Notes: generated by a model not told the origin, from the letters alone. Positions 1 to 8,336 are shown, counted from the stretch's first letter. The stretch: DNA of 64,000 nucleotides from UTCFX2 sp002050125 (GCA_027494035.1 JAOSJQ010000001.1:2294001-2358000); one strand, 5' to 3'. Translations and numbers: made by a program.

Positions 1-1495
1 TTTGACCAACCACGGCGCCAACCCGGCCGCCGATGCCCTGGTCGATCTCGTCAAAAATGAGCGTAGGAATGTGGTCGGCTTTGGTGAGCACGTTTTTCAA
101 GGCGAGCATCAAGCGCGAGGTCTCGCCGCCGGAGGCGATCTTGGCAAGCGGTTTGAAACCCTCGCCAGGGTTCGGTGCAATTAAGAATTCCACTTTATCC
201 AAACCGCTGGGGAAGGCTTTCAGCCGCCTCCCATCCGGCAGGCTGGCTCCAGTTGGGTCTGGCTGGGTTTGCAGATCGACCTTGAAACGCGCCCCCGACA
301 TCTGCAAATCCGCAAGCTCCCGCTCGATGCCTTTCTCCAACCGCGCGGCAGTTTCTTGCCTTTCAACCGAAAGCGCTAAACCTGCGGCGCCAAGCTGCAC
401 AAGCAGGCGCTCTTGCTCGCTTTCCAATTCCTGCAAGCGCGCCTCGGCATGCGTGATTTGATCGAGCTGCTGGCGGATTTTTTCGAGGAATTCCAGGACA
501 GCCGGGATGGTCGCGCCGTATTTACGCTTCAAAGACTGGATCAATGCCAGGCGTTCTTCGATGAAATCCAGGCGTTTGGGGTTAAATTCGATGTTTTCGA
601 GATACAACCGCAGGTTATGGGACAGCTCAGCCAGCCCATCGAAGATGGATTGAGACGTATCGAATAAGGCGGATTGAGCCGGATCGAGCCGCGTTAGGTT
701 TTCGATCGCCTTGGTCACACTGCCGAGTAAATCGGTCGCGGCTGGAGATTCGGGCGTGCCTTCATCCAGCGCAACCAGCGCCTGTTGGGTGAAATTCGAC
801 AGGCTTTCGGCGTTGGCGAGCCGGTTGCGCTCTTCACGCAAGTCTTCCTCCTCGCCGGGGCGCAAGTTGGCTGTTTCGATTTCGCGGATCTGGAATGAGA
901 GGATATCCGTTTGCCGGGCTGCGTCAGCCTCTGCGAGGCGAATCTCATCCAACTGGCGTTTAACCTCTTGCAAACGCCGGTAAGTTGCCGTGTAGCCTTC
1001 GAGCGCTTGTGTAAGCTGCTCGCCGGTTTGCGCGGCGGCGAAGCGATCCAGCAGATGGAGGTGCTGACCCACGCGCAGTAACGAAAGATGATCGGACTGT
1101 CCATGCACGTCGATGAGGTATTCACTGATCTCGCGCAGCAATCCAGTGCTGACGCTGCGCCCGTTGATCCGCGCAACATTCCGTCCGTTTTGGCGGATTT
1201 CGCGCGCCAGGTTGAGCGCCTCCGGTTCATCCAGCAGATCCTCCCGTTCCAGGATGGTCTGGATTGCCGGGCGTGACGCTTCGGAAAGCTGAAAAACGGC
1301 TTCGATCACTGCGCGTTCAGCGCCGCTGCGAATCTGGATCGCCTCGGCGCGCCCGCCAAGCAGCGTTTCAACGGCATCGATGATGATGGATTTCCCCGCG
1401 CCGGTCTCCCCGGTAAAGGTCACCAGCCCTGGGATAAACTCGATATCCAGACGCTCGATGATGGCAAAATTCTCGATGTGCAGTTCAGCCAGCAT
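1..1495 (-). CDS. recN: DNA repair protein RecN, 3' end beyond the window
   Basis: SMC-like ATPase of double-strand break repair. The translation begins MLAELHIENFAII and has a Walker A GETGAGKS at about residues 29-36, a long coiled-coil middle, and near the window edge the ABC signature region (ASGGETSRLMLALK) followed by the Walker B segment LIFDEIDQGIGG. About 498 codons are visible. The family is usually about 550-570 residues, so only the last part of the C-terminal ATPase lobe is missing. The ATG overlaps the stop codon of the upstream gene by one base (TAATG), so it is probably translationally coupled as the last visible gene of the minus-strand operon with nadK. Identification is firm. 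Confidence 0.96.
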   Translation of the reverse strand, partial: MLAELHIENFAIIERLDIEFIPGLVTFTGETGAGKSIIIDAVETLLGGRAEAIQIRSGAERAVIEAVFQLSEASRPAIQTILEREDLLDEPEALNLAREIRQNGRNVARINGRSVSTGLLREISEYLIDVHGQSDHLSLLRVGQHLHLLDRFAAAQTGEQLTQALEGYTATYRRLQEVKRQLDEIRLAEADAARQTDILSFQIREIETANLRPGEEEDLREERNRLANAESLSNFTQQALVALDEGTPESPAATDLLGSVTKAIENLTRLDPAQSALFDTSQSIFDGLAELSHNLRLYLENIEFNPKRLDFIEERLALIQSLKRKYGATIPAVLEFLEKIRQQLDQITHAEARLQELESEQERLLVQLGAAGLALSVERQETAARLEKGIERELADLQMSGARFKVDLQTQPDPTGASLPDGRRLKAFPSGLDKVEFLIAPNPGEGFKPLAKIASGGETSRLMLALKNVLTKADHIPTLIFDEIDQGIGGRVGAVVGQ

Positions 1496-2016
1496 TAGCG
1501 GATGTTGATCCCTCTCAGGCGGTAATAGACGGTTGAAGTAACCGCAAAAGTGTAGAAGCCCTGAAACAAAAGACCCCACAGGCTGCCGAACCCTCCACCT
1601 AGCAGAAGCCTGACGAGCAATGGAAGCAGCAGGGGCAGGCTGCCGGCTGCGGCGCCAATTGCCGCGGTAAGGTAAAGCGCGTTCGAGCGCCGGCGGCGGA
1701 TCGCAAAGCGGACCGCTTCGGCGATGATTCCGCCCGCGATTGGGGCAATAAAAATTATAAAGAAGCCAACGAACGAAACCGCCAAACTCCCGGCGAAAGA
1801 CAATCCCCCGGCGATAATAAGAGCCAACGGATAGTCGTACCAGGCTGCGGTGTCGAAGACTTTTTGCTGATTGCGAACACATTCTTTGCAGCGATAACCC
1901 GTCGGCGTCAGAACTGCGCACTTGGGGCAGATCGGTCTTTCGCAATTGTTGCAGCGCAGGCTGGTTTCGACGTTTGGGTGGTTGTAACAATACAAAACTG
2001 GCGGGGTATCCGTCAT
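1495..2016 (-). CDS. zinc-finger (B-box-like) polytopic membrane protein
   Basis: A 173-residue protein. The N-terminal 50 residues hold a cysteine/histidine cluster (CYNHPNVETSLRCNNC, then CPKC and CKEC) resembling the B-box/rhomboid-associated zinc binder. The rest is three to four hydrophobic segments (about residues 62-85, 88-105, 115-140 and 142-165). The function is not known; a cytoplasmic metal-binding head on a membrane anchor is what the sequence shows. It overlaps nadK by 4 bases (ATGA) and recN by 1 base, so it belongs to the same transcript. The name can only be a domain description. Confidence 0.8.
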   Translation of the reverse strand: MTDTPPVLYCYNHPNVETSLRCNNCERPICPKCAVLTPTGYRCKECVRNQQKVFDTAAWYDYPLALIIAGGLSFAGSLAVSFVGFFIIFIAPIAGGIIAEAVRFAIRRRRSNALYLTAAIGAAAGSLPLLLPLLVRLLLGGGFGSLWGLLFQGFYTFAVTSTVYYRLRGINIR

Positions 2017-2882
2017 CGATTATTACCTGTAGCGGGATTTTGGTTCATGTGCGGGGTCAGGTTGCGGTAGAAATATCCCGGATCCTGGAAGCGGACAAAT
2101 TGAACCGAATGTTGAGAAGCGTAAGTATGAATGCGGTCGCCGGTTTGCATTTCGATCGGTCCTAAACCATCCGGTGACATGACCGCCTGATGGGTGGTCT
2201 GAACGGTGATCGTAACCGCAGATCCTTCCGCCAGGACAATGGCTCTATCGATTGAAAGGTGCGGGGCTACGGCGACGAGTAAAATGTTGCGCAATGTTGG
2301 CGGCAAGATTGGACCGCCGGCTGCCAGGGCATAGGCGGTGGAACCGGTTGCGGTCGCGGCGATCAACGCGTCTGCGACGTAGGTTGTCAGGTAACGCCCG
2401 TCCACGTGCGTGATCAGGTGCACTGGGCGTACGGAATGCCCGCGGCTGACCACCACCTCATTCAACACTTCCCAGCGTCCCAACAATTTGTCTGCGCGCC
2501 ATTGTTCCGCCTGCAACATCATCCGCTGTTCGATCCAATACTCGCCGGCGAACAGCTTGGGTATCACCTCACGCCATTCTTCGATCCGAATTTCGGTTAG
2601 AAAACCGAACTTGCCCATATTGATTCCCAAAATCGGGATTCCGCACGGGGCGCAAATGTTGCCGGCTCGCAACATGGTGCCGTCGCCGCCTAACGCAACA
2701 AACAAGTCGATTCCCTGGTCGCAGATCCTTTCCCGGATTTCTGGATCGTTCAACATACCGTCAGCAGCAGTTATCCCGTGCGACTTGAAGGAACTGGCAA
2801 TCACGGCTGCCTGCTCAGCCGCCTCAGCCAGTTGGGGATGGGCAGCCACCAGTACCCGATGGAATCTGTTTTGGTCCGACAT
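2013..2882 (-). CDS. nadK: NAD kinase
   Basis: ATP- or polyphosphate-NAD kinase, which makes NADP in the cytoplasm. The signature GGDGTMLRA lies near residue 66, and the NAD-binding segment TGSTAYALAAGGPI and the C-terminal GLGPIEM region are present. With the ATG at 2882 the protein is about 289 residues, a normal bacterial length. An in-frame TTG three codons upstream (2891) is possible but has no better ribosome-binding site; the GAGGG close to the ATG is unusually near. It lies 25 bases behind the nuclease half-gene and overlaps the next gene by 4 bases. Family assignment is secure and only the exact start is open. Confidence 0.95.
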   Translation of the reverse strand: MSDQNRFHRVLVAAHPQLAEAAEQAAVIASSFKSHGITAADGMLNDPEIRERICDQGIDLFVALGGDGTMLRAGNICAPCGIPILGINMGKFGFLTEIRIEEWREVIPKLFAGEYWIEQRMMLQAEQWRADKLLGRWEVLNEVVVSRGHSVRPVHLITHVDGRYLTTYVADALIAATATGSTAYALAAGGPILPPTLRNILLVAVAPHLSIDRAIVLAEGSAVTITVQTTHQAVMSPDGLGPIEMQTGDRIHTYASQHSVQFVRFQDPGYFYRNLTPHMNQNPATGNNR

Positions 2883-2907
2883 CGCCCTCAATTATATTAC
2901 AGATATA

Positions 2908-3420
2908 TTACATAAGTTTCTGGTCACAAACGCCTCGATAACCGCAGCGCCGGCAGCGCGCCTCAACCTCGTGGGAACGCGCCAGTTCTTTGCGCCGCGT
3001 GTTGTGATGCATTTCGTCCAGCAAGTCGAGGGTTGTTTGTTCGAGCTCTGGCGTGAAATCGATTGCATAGGTGCGGTTTGGGTAATGTAGAATGCCGTAG
3101 GGCGGGCGTTTGCCGATCTGACGCTGGACGAGCAGACAGTACGCCGCAAGCTGAAAGATGTGACCGTCATAGGGACCTTCAGACACCCGGCTGGATTTCA
3201 CTTCCACGGGAATGATCTGCCCTCGCGATTCAAGGAGATAGTCCGGCTTTCCGGTCAAACCCAGCTCACGATCGTACAGGGGTTTTTCGACCGGCTTCCA
3301 AGCTTGCGTATCCGAATAAATCACCCTGCCGGCGGGAAGTCCAATGCTGCGCCGCTGCCGGGATGCCAGCCAGAACAGCAGTATGGCGCAGAGCGTTAAA
3401 AACCCAGCAAAAAAGAGCAT
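2908..3420 (-). CDS. Cas4/Dna2-like PD-(D/E)XK nuclease, C-terminal half with membrane anchor
   Basis: A 170-residue protein. Residues 2-20 form one transmembrane helix. The nuclease core follows: D60 in GKPDYLL, then E73-V-K75 in PVEVK, then the QLAAY motif (90-94). The C-terminal cysteines C156, C159 and C165 (C-x2-C-x5-C) have exactly the spacing of the Fe-S cluster end of Cas4/AddB-type nucleases. The first cluster cysteine and the metal-binding histidine expected N-terminally are absent here and occur in the gene just upstream (3440-3679). The start ATG has an AGAAGG 3 bases away, and an in-frame TAG lies only three codons upstream, so it cannot simply be extended. It probably acts as a two-chain enzyme with its neighbour; that is inference. 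Confidence 0.8.
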   Translation of the reverse strand: MLFFAGFLTLCAILLFWLASRQRRSIGLPAGRVIYSDTQAWKPVEKPLYDRELGLTGKPDYLLESRGQIIPVEVKSSRVSEGPYDGHIFQLAAYCLLVQRQIGKRPPYGILHYPNRTYAIDFTPELEQTTLDLLDEMHHNTRRKELARSHEVEARCRRCGYRGVCDQKLM

Positions 3421-3439
3421 CGCCTTCTAAAAAGAGCGC

Positions 3440-3679
3440 CTATAAAATGGATTGCACGAAATAAGCCACTACCAGGATAAGCGCTGCCAAAAGCAGACCA
3501 TACCCGATAATTTGCAGGCAGGTTATGCCCAGCAAGGCTTTGCCATGGCGGGAGTGCAGCTCGCTCCCCGAAACCAGTTCGGCAATATTTTCGGATGGAA
3601 CGCCCATTTTTTTATACCACCAGGCGCGCTGGCAATACACGTACGTGGTGATTTCGGAAGCGCGAATGGTGGGGGGCAT
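3440..3679 (-). CDS. Cas4/Dna2-like nuclease, N-terminal half with membrane anchor
   Basis: A 79-residue protein. Residues 7-26 (SEITTYVYCQRAWWYKKMG) match the opening of Cas4-type nucleases, including the first Fe-S cysteine (C16). The downstream SGSELHSRHG supplies the conserved histidine (H42 or H45). Residues 50-76 are one transmembrane helix, then it stops. The following gene begins with another transmembrane helix and contains the rest of the fold, so the pair reads like one nuclease interrupted by a membrane hairpin and divided into two ORFs 19 bases apart. It abuts the translin-like gene with no gap. Confidence 0.75.
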   Translation of the reverse strand: MPPTIRASEITTYVYCQRAWWYKKMGVPSENIAELVSGSELHSRHGKALLGITCLQIIGYGLLLAALILVVAYFVQSIL

Positions 3680-4339
3680 TTATAAGCGCTCAGCCAGCAG
3701 CCCCTCTAATCGGCGCAGCTTGGTTTCGAGCTGTTCTTGCCGCAAGCTGATTGTAAGGTCGCCGCGGGTCCGCTCCAGGAGGCTGCGCGCCACATCGGTC
3801 AACCGCCGTAAACCGCCTGTCACTGCGTCGGGATAATCCATCGTGATTAAAACGGTGTAGATGTCATCCATCAAGTTCAGCAAGCGCGTGGCTTCCTCAG
3901 ATTTGCCCAGCCGGAGTTGATCCAGGCAGCGCCGGCGCAGCTCGCCGACCGCTTCGGCAAGACCTTGTAAATATGTCGAGGATGGCACGCCAATCTGTTC
4001 CGGGAGGGGCAGCTCGTTGTTTTGGATCAGCGCGAAGACTAGATTCGCTTCCGCGTATTCTTTCAGCGCGTCCTGGGTATAACCCGCGTACAGAAAATCG
4101 GGATAATCAGCCAGGTCATTTTTGAGGACGACGGCGATCTCTCCAGCTTGTTGGAGGTGTTCTGTGGCGAGCTCTTTTTCATCACGATGAACGGCGCGGA
4201 TTGCATTGGCGCAGTGGCGCGTGAGCAGGCGGGTTTGAGCCAGCGCCAAGTCACGCGCAGCGGTACGTACCTCAAAGGTTTGGCGGATCGTTTCAGCGAC
4301 TCCTTCGAAGATGTTCACCTTGCCTCCGTCATTTATCAT
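3680..4339 (-). CDS. translin-family nucleic-acid-binding protein
   Basis: A 219-residue, almost wholly alpha-helical protein. The HRDEKELATEHLQQA segment, the YPDFLYAGYTQDALKEYAEA segment and the later LDQLRLGKSEEA region match the translin superfamily (PF01997), whose eukaryotic members form octameric barrels that bind single-stranded RNA or DNA. Bacterial and archaeal members are poorly studied. It overlaps the DUF3467 gene by 4 bases upstream and touches the split nuclease gene downstream, so all four are expected on one message. A role in RNA or ssDNA handling with the adjacent nuclease is an inference from position. Confidence 0.8.
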   Translation of the reverse strand: MINDGGKVNIFEGVAETIRQTFEVRTAARDLALAQTRLLTRHCANAIRAVHRDEKELATEHLQQAGEIAVVLKNDLADYPDFLYAGYTQDALKEYAEANLVFALIQNNELPLPEQIGVPSSTYLQGLAEAVGELRRRCLDQLRLGKSEEATRLLNLMDDIYTVLITMDYPDAVTGGLRRLTDVARSLLERTRGDLTISLRQEQLETKLRRLEGLLAERL

Positions 4340-4665
4340 GATTTGTCATCCGGGTTGAGTGACTGAAACAGGTTATCCGCCAGGCTGGTGTTCCCCGGCA
4401 GAACGATTTCACTGAAAGCCGCTTCATAGCGTGCCAGGTTTTCACTCAACGCGCGGTGGAATAATTTAGCGCCCAGCGGCGACATAATAATGCGCGAACT
4501 GATCTGCGCGGTTCTGGCGCCGGGAAGAAGATGGGCAAAGTCGAACACCAAATCGGAAGGCGAATGGGCGATCCTGACCAGGTTGGCGTACTCGACCGGC
4601 AGGTCGGGGGGCAATTCCAATCCAGGCGGGTTTGGTCTTGGATTAGGAACCGGATTTTCTGACAT
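4336..4665 (-). CDS. DUF3467-family protein
   Basis: A 109-residue protein. After a proline-rich start, the segment EYANLVRIAHSPSDLVFDFAH, a later SSRIIMSPLGAKLF and LSENLARYEAAF give the typical DUF3467 pattern. No catalytic residues are evident and the biochemical role of the family is unknown. It is the first gene of the minus-strand operon that continues through translin, the split nuclease, nadK and recN. It overlaps the translin-like start by 4 bases, and the ssb terminator lies just upstream. Confidence 0.85.
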   Translation of the reverse strand: MSENPVPNPRPNPPGLELPPDLPVEYANLVRIAHSPSDLVFDFAHLLPGARTAQISSRIIMSPLGAKLFHRALSENLARYEAAFSEIVLPGNTSLADNLFQSLNPDDKS

Positions 4666-4710
4666 GAATAGCTCCTCTTCTTGCAGTTCTTGATTATGGC
4701 TCGAAACTGA

Positions 4711-4741
4711 ATAAGGGTGGCCTTGAACAAGACCACCCTTT
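4711..4741 (-). terminator. hairpin downstream of ssb
   Basis: On the minus strand AAAGGGTGGTCTTG and its near-complement CAAGGCCACCCTT form a stem of about 12 bp with a 3-nt loop. It starts about 20 bases past the ssb stop. The T-run is short, so it may terminate incompletely and let some transcription pass into the DUF3467 operon. Confidence 0.6.
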
Positions 4742-4761
4742 AGATCGTCTGAGCGGCTTGC

Positions 4762-5184
4762 TTAAAAGGGAATGTCGTCTTCGGTTGGGCTGGATGGGGT
4801 CTCTGCGAAATCGCCGCCCGCGGCCGGTCCCTCTCCGCCGCCGCGGCCCAGGAATCGGACCGTGGCAGCGACCACCTCGAAGGAGGCGCCTGGTGTGCCG
4901 TCCTGGCGGGTCCAGATTTTTGGACCCCCAGTCGCTGGATCAGGTTTTATCCGCCCTTCGACCAGGACAGAGCGGCCTTTTTGTAGATACTGGTTACATG
5001 CTTCAGCCTGTTTTCCGAACACCGAAACCCGAAACCAAATTGTTTCATCCACGAGCTGACCATCGGATGCGGTGTACTTGCGGCTGGTGGCGATATTCAT
5101 CGTCGTCACCGGCTGACCGCTCGGCAGGTAGCGCATTTCTGGATCTCTGCCCAAATTACCAACGATTATTATAGTATGAAACAT
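4762..5184 (-). CDS. ssb: single-stranded DNA-binding protein
   Basis: The OB-fold begins MFHTIIIVGNLGRDPEMRYL, continues with the WFRVSVFGKQAEACNQYLQKG core, and ends in a glycine-rich linker and the acidic tail DDIPF, which docks replication and repair partners. The ATG at 5184 is chosen because AAGGAG lies about 6 bases upstream; the longer frame up to 5232 adds 16 residues that do not fit the family. Length is 140 residues, slightly short but complete. It lies upstream of the translin/nuclease/recN operon, in keeping with a DNA-maintenance neighbourhood. Confidence 0.95.
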   Translation of the reverse strand: MFHTIIIVGNLGRDPEMRYLPSGQPVTTMNIATSRKYTASDGQLVDETIWFRVSVFGKQAEACNQYLQKGRSVLVEGRIKPDPATGGPKIWTRQDGTPGASFEVVAATVRFLGRGGGEGPAAGGDFAETPSSPTEDDIPF

Positions 5185-5286
5185 GGGGAACTCCTTCCAC
5201 GGCGAGTTGTCTGTCTTCAATACCGGATGCACGCCATCCGGGGCAGATCTATCGGGGAGCTCGCCGAACTATAGAACAATTGTACT

Positions 5287-6126
5287 TTATTCGTTGCGAA
5301 ATTGCAAGCAGTAATGATGAAATGTGTTGCTCACCCAGGCATTTCCGAACCCATAAGGCGCAAGGCGAATGTCGTCCTGGCACCAGATTTTCTCATCCTT
5401 CAAAGCGTAGATCTGGCTTAACCTTTGCGCCAGGTCCCAAGCTAAGGGGTAGATTTTCCCGCCTCGCTTGACGTTTTTTACGATGATCGTGAGGTAGGCG
5501 CCGGGGTTCAGGATCGGCTTCAGGTTGGCGTAGATTTCGGTCAACGTGTTCAGAAAGATCGCGTAGTCGTCGATGTTGCCCAGATCGTTGGGATCGTCCG
5601 AATAATAGACGTCGAGCTCTGGCGTCTGACGCCTTTTCTGCTGCGTCTCCGCTCCGCGGGCGCGCAGCATATTCCAGTAGGGCGGAGAAGTAATCACGTA
5701 GTTGACTGTGCCGATCCCAAACTCAGCCGCGATTGCACTCATCTTTAGCGCGTCCCCTTCGACCACCTGGCAGTTCAATCCCTGGGCGGCTTCACCCAGC
5801 AATGCAATTTCTTGTTCGATGATATTTTGTGCGATGGACGCATAGAAAGGGTTGAGTTCCACGCCAAAGCAATTGCGCCCCGAATGCAGCGCGGCGATCA
5901 GCGCGCTGCCGGTGCCTGCCATTGGATCCAATATAAGCTCGCCGCGCTTGGTAAAGAATTCGATGAACTCCTGCGCCAGCGTCTCGGGAAATTTGGCAGG
6001 GTGGCGCAAGACGTCCTTTTTGCGCGGCGGCGGGTTGTGGATAAACCAGGACTTCTGAAATTTAATCCAGGTCTTTGGGTCCAGATCGTTTAATTTGTTT
6101 CGAGAAGGTCGCTTAGACACGTCCAT
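5287..6126 (-). CDS. site-specific DNA methyltransferase (N4-cytosine/N6-adenine type)
   Basis: An orphan DNA methylase. The SAM-binding motif DPMAGTGSALIAAL precedes the catalytic TSPPYWNMLRARG, so the order is motif I then motif IV as in beta/gamma class amino-methyltransferases. No restriction gene is next to it. The ATG at 6126 is preferred (GAGG about 10 bases upstream). A longer frame opening at 6201 would start inside the neighbouring insertion element, and its first 16 residues are IS sequence. The IS ends about 30 bases upstream of the chosen start, so the original promoter has probably been replaced or displaced. The target sequence cannot be told from the protein. Confidence 0.88.
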   Translation of the reverse strand: MDVSKRPSRNKLNDLDPKTWIKFQKSWFIHNPPPRKKDVLRHPAKFPETLAQEFIEFFTKRGELILDPMAGTGSALIAALHSGRNCFGVELNPFYASIAQNIIEQEIALLGEAAQGLNCQVVEGDALKMSAIAAEFGIGTVNYVITSPPYWNMLRARGAETQQKRRQTPELDVYYSDDPNDLGNIDDYAIFLNTLTEIYANLKPILNPGAYLTIIVKNVKRGGKIYPLAWDLAQRLSQIYALKDEKIWCQDDIRLAPYGFGNAWVSNTFHHYCLQFRNE

Positions 6127-6156
6127 CGAGGTTTGCCTCAGGGAATCGATTCGTAA

Positions 6157-6171
6157 ATTCTCTACCGTACA
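6157..6171 (+). repeat. left terminal inverted repeat of the IS
   Basis: 15 bp, perfectly complementary to 7319-7333. Confidence 0.9.
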
Positions 6172-6234
6172 AAGTGAAGGATGATCAGTCATAAGGTACA
6201 CTCAAGGGTGACAAAACCTAAGAGAGGATACCCG

Positions 6235-7328
6235 ATGACTGATCGCTACAAAGTATACACAAAAGTGCTGAAAACGTTGAAGCAAATGGTCAAACTGCAT
6301 CATCCTGGTCATGTGGTCACCTTAGCAATGATGATCACTGGCATTGTATTGAGCAAGAAAGCCCAACTCTCGGAAATGAGCAATGAAGTTCCCGTCCAGG
6401 CAAAAGACAAAAGCATCGAGATGCGCATGCGAAGGTGGGTCAAACAAGACACTTGGATGAGGAATGGATCTATCTACCTTTTGCTCGGCAGATCTTGTGC
6501 GCCTTGGCGCTTTTGCCCTTGGCGGTGGTGATGGATGCCAGCCAGGTTGGGCGCAACTGCATGGTGTTGATGGTCGGTATCGTCTACAAGAAACGCGCCT
6601 TACCGTTGGTGTGGCTAGTCTATCCCGGTAAGAAAGGCCACACCAGCGCCGAGCGCCATATCCAGGTGCTCGAAAAGCTCAAAGCGCTGCTTCCCGAAGG
6701 GGTAGAGGTGATCTTGATGGGTGATGCGGAGTATGACACTACTGAAATGCTGCTTTGGCTGCAAGAAAACACTTCCTGGAAGTACGTTTTACGCACATCT
6801 CCACAGATTTACGTGCACAGCCCACAAGGAGAGCACCCCATTGCCGACATGCCCCTACAGAAAAAGAGCGTCATGCAGTATCGCCAAGTTGGGTTTACAC
6901 AAGCCGCCTCGGTGCAAGTCAACCTGGTCGGGTGGTGGGGCAGCAACTATGAAAATCCCATCTACTTGCTTAGCAATCTGGAAGACAAGTACCAAACCTG
7001 CCGCTATTACCGGCGTAGATATCGGATCGAGACCTTCTTTTCCGATCAGAAAAGCCGCGGCTTTCACATTCATAAAAGCCATCTGTCCGATCCTGCCCGC
7101 CTGAGCCGCCTGTTGTTGGCCGCCTGCCTTGCCTATGTTTGGATGATCTTGCAGGGTTTACAAGTCATCGCCAACAACAACGCCGCATGGATCGACCGTA
7201 CGGAACGCCAGGATAAGAGTCTTTTTCGCTTAGGCATGGATTGGCTCCGTCATTGTCTGAAACGCAATTGGGATTTTGAACCCCTATTTTGGTTTCAGCC
7301 TGGACCTGAGGTTATTAATGTACGGTAG
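6235..7328 (+). pseudogene. IS4-family transposase, frameshifted
   Basis: DDE transposase in two overlapping frames. The first runs from the ATG at 6235 (GAGAGGA upstream) to about 6460 and gives the N-terminal helical region ending MRMRRWVKQDT. The second resumes at about 6460 (DEEWIYLPFARQ) and carries VVMDASQVGRNC (first D), LMGDAEYDT (second D) and YRRRYRIETFFSDQKSRG (catalytic E, with the Y-x2-R-x3-E-x6-K pattern). A one-base change between about 6455 and 6470 separates them. No heptameric slippery sequence is visible, so decay or a base-call error fits better than programmed frameshifting. Confidence 0.85.
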
Positions 7329-7333
7329 AGAAT
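7319..7333 (-). repeat. right terminal inverted repeat of the IS
   Basis: 15 bp, perfectly complementary to 6157-6171. The transposase TAG stop (7326-7328) falls within it. Confidence 0.9.
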
Positions 7334-7519
7334 CATACGAAAGAGTTTGTGATGATTTGCATCCTGTTATAAGAGCATAAACCATCAATAATAGAACCAA
7401 ATTCCCGACTTGTTTAGTCATCAGCCTTGGCGACTAGGGTAAACACATCTGATTATTACTAGACGAAAACTGGCGAACTGCCTTATCCTCAATCCATGAA
7501 TGACCGAGGTGGATCAGCA

Positions 7520-7645
7520 ATGGACGAAACCGTTTTGCTAGTCACTACGAAGCACTTTGGCGATCTGACCGATCCCCGGATTGATCGCACCAATCGGCGC
7601 AGTATATCAGAATTTGCCCCGTTGAACTGCAGTGATTCAATGTGA
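7520..7645 (+). pseudogene. possible ISAs1-type transposase N-terminal remnant
   Basis: A 41-codon frame contains KHFGDLTDPRIDRTNRR, which resembles the start of the DDE_Tnp_1-associated domain of ISAs1-family transposases (pattern F-x2-L-x-DPR). It stops abruptly 33 bases before the zinc-ribbon gene. It is the only recognisable content of the 343-base stretch between the IS (ends 7333) and the gene end at 7677. The match is by eye on a short segment. Confidence 0.4.
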
Positions 7646-7676
7646 CAGAAATTGCGCTGAAAGTGGCGCGTCGCGT

Positions 7677-8336
7677 TCAGGTGTTCGCTTGCGCAGTTTT
7701 TGCGCCGCACTCCGGGCAGAACTTCACGTTGGGTGGAATCTCCGCGCCGCACTCGCCGCAAAATGCCTTGGCTTGGATCTTGGCGCCGCACTCCGGGCAG
7801 AATTTCACGTTGGACGGCAGAGGCGCATTGCAGCTCGGACAGGCAGCCCGGACCCCTGCCCGCCAGCTCTTCTCGGTCAGCATCTCCCGGTCTTCCTCTG
7901 CCATTTGTGAATGCGCCCAGATCTCTTCAACCGTGCGGCTGGATTGCGCAGCCGCCATTTCGACCCCCAGATCGGGCGCGCATCCTTTGCACAGCCCCTT
8001 CGCCGTGTTCCAGCAGCTCTTGCGGCAAACCCAGGAGGAGCAGCGCGGGCACTGGATGAAATCGGGCTTCAGTTCTTGGGTGGCGCGTTCGAACGCGTCG
8101 TCGTGAGCCTTCTCCCAGGTGGCGGAGCGCGCCCGCTCGCTCAGGTCGGCAGCCCGTCCGAGCACGCCGCCAAACAGGCTGCTGGCTGCGTCCAGCGCGC
8201 CGGTGACGGTGCTGATCGCCGATGGCTGAAAATGGGTGCGGAACCCCGAACCGCAGCGGTCGCAGTAAAACTCGAACTGGAACCCCTGGTCGGTGCTCAG
8301 GTCGGAGAAGTTACGGGTGAATTCGATCTTAGTCAT
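7677..8336 (-). CDS. double zinc-ribbon protein
   Basis: A 219-residue protein with at least four CxxC-type zinc sites. One is near the N-terminus (YCDRCGSGF), one in the middle (CPRCSSWVCRKSCW, then CKGC). Two nearly identical ribbons sit at the C-terminus (CPSCNAPLPSNVKFCPECG and CGECGAEIPPNVKFCPECG), a duplicated double-zinc-ribbon unit. No enzymatic domain is visible. The start ATG has GAGG about 6 bases upstream. The role is unknown; such proteins are common as adaptors or regulators. Confidence 0.8.
   Translation of the reverse strand: MTKIEFTRNFSDLSTDQGFQFEFYCDRCGSGFRTHFQPSAISTVTGALDAASSLFGGVLGRAADLSERARSATWEKAHDDAFERATQELKPDFIQCPRCSSWVCRKSCWNTAKGLCKGCAPDLGVEMAAAQSSRTVEEIWAHSQMAEEDREMLTEKSWRAGVRAACPSCNAPLPSNVKFCPECGAKIQAKAFCGECGAEIPPNVKFCPECGAKTAQANT

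Larger units (their letters stand above)
6157..7333 (+). mobile_element. IS4-type insertion sequence, about 1.18 kb
   Basis: The element is bounded by a perfect 15-bp terminal inverted repeat: ATTCTCTACCGTACA at 6157-6171 and its exact complement at 7319-7333. It encloses one DDE transposase gene in two frames. The transposase stop codon lies inside the right repeat. I see no clear target-site duplication in the flanks, so the original duplication may be lost or an end may have rearranged. The left end lies about 30 bases upstream of the methyltransferase start. Confidence 0.88.

Noticed and set aside
2908..3679. CRISPR-Cas locus, because of the Cas4-like proteins
   Set aside because: No repeat-spacer array, no cas1/cas2 and no other cas gene is in the window. 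The pair sits in a translin/nadK/recN operon.
6435..6531. Programmed frameshift in the transposase
   Set aside because: No slippery heptamer or downstream structure is evident in the overlap, and many host genes in this window carry similar one-base shifts.
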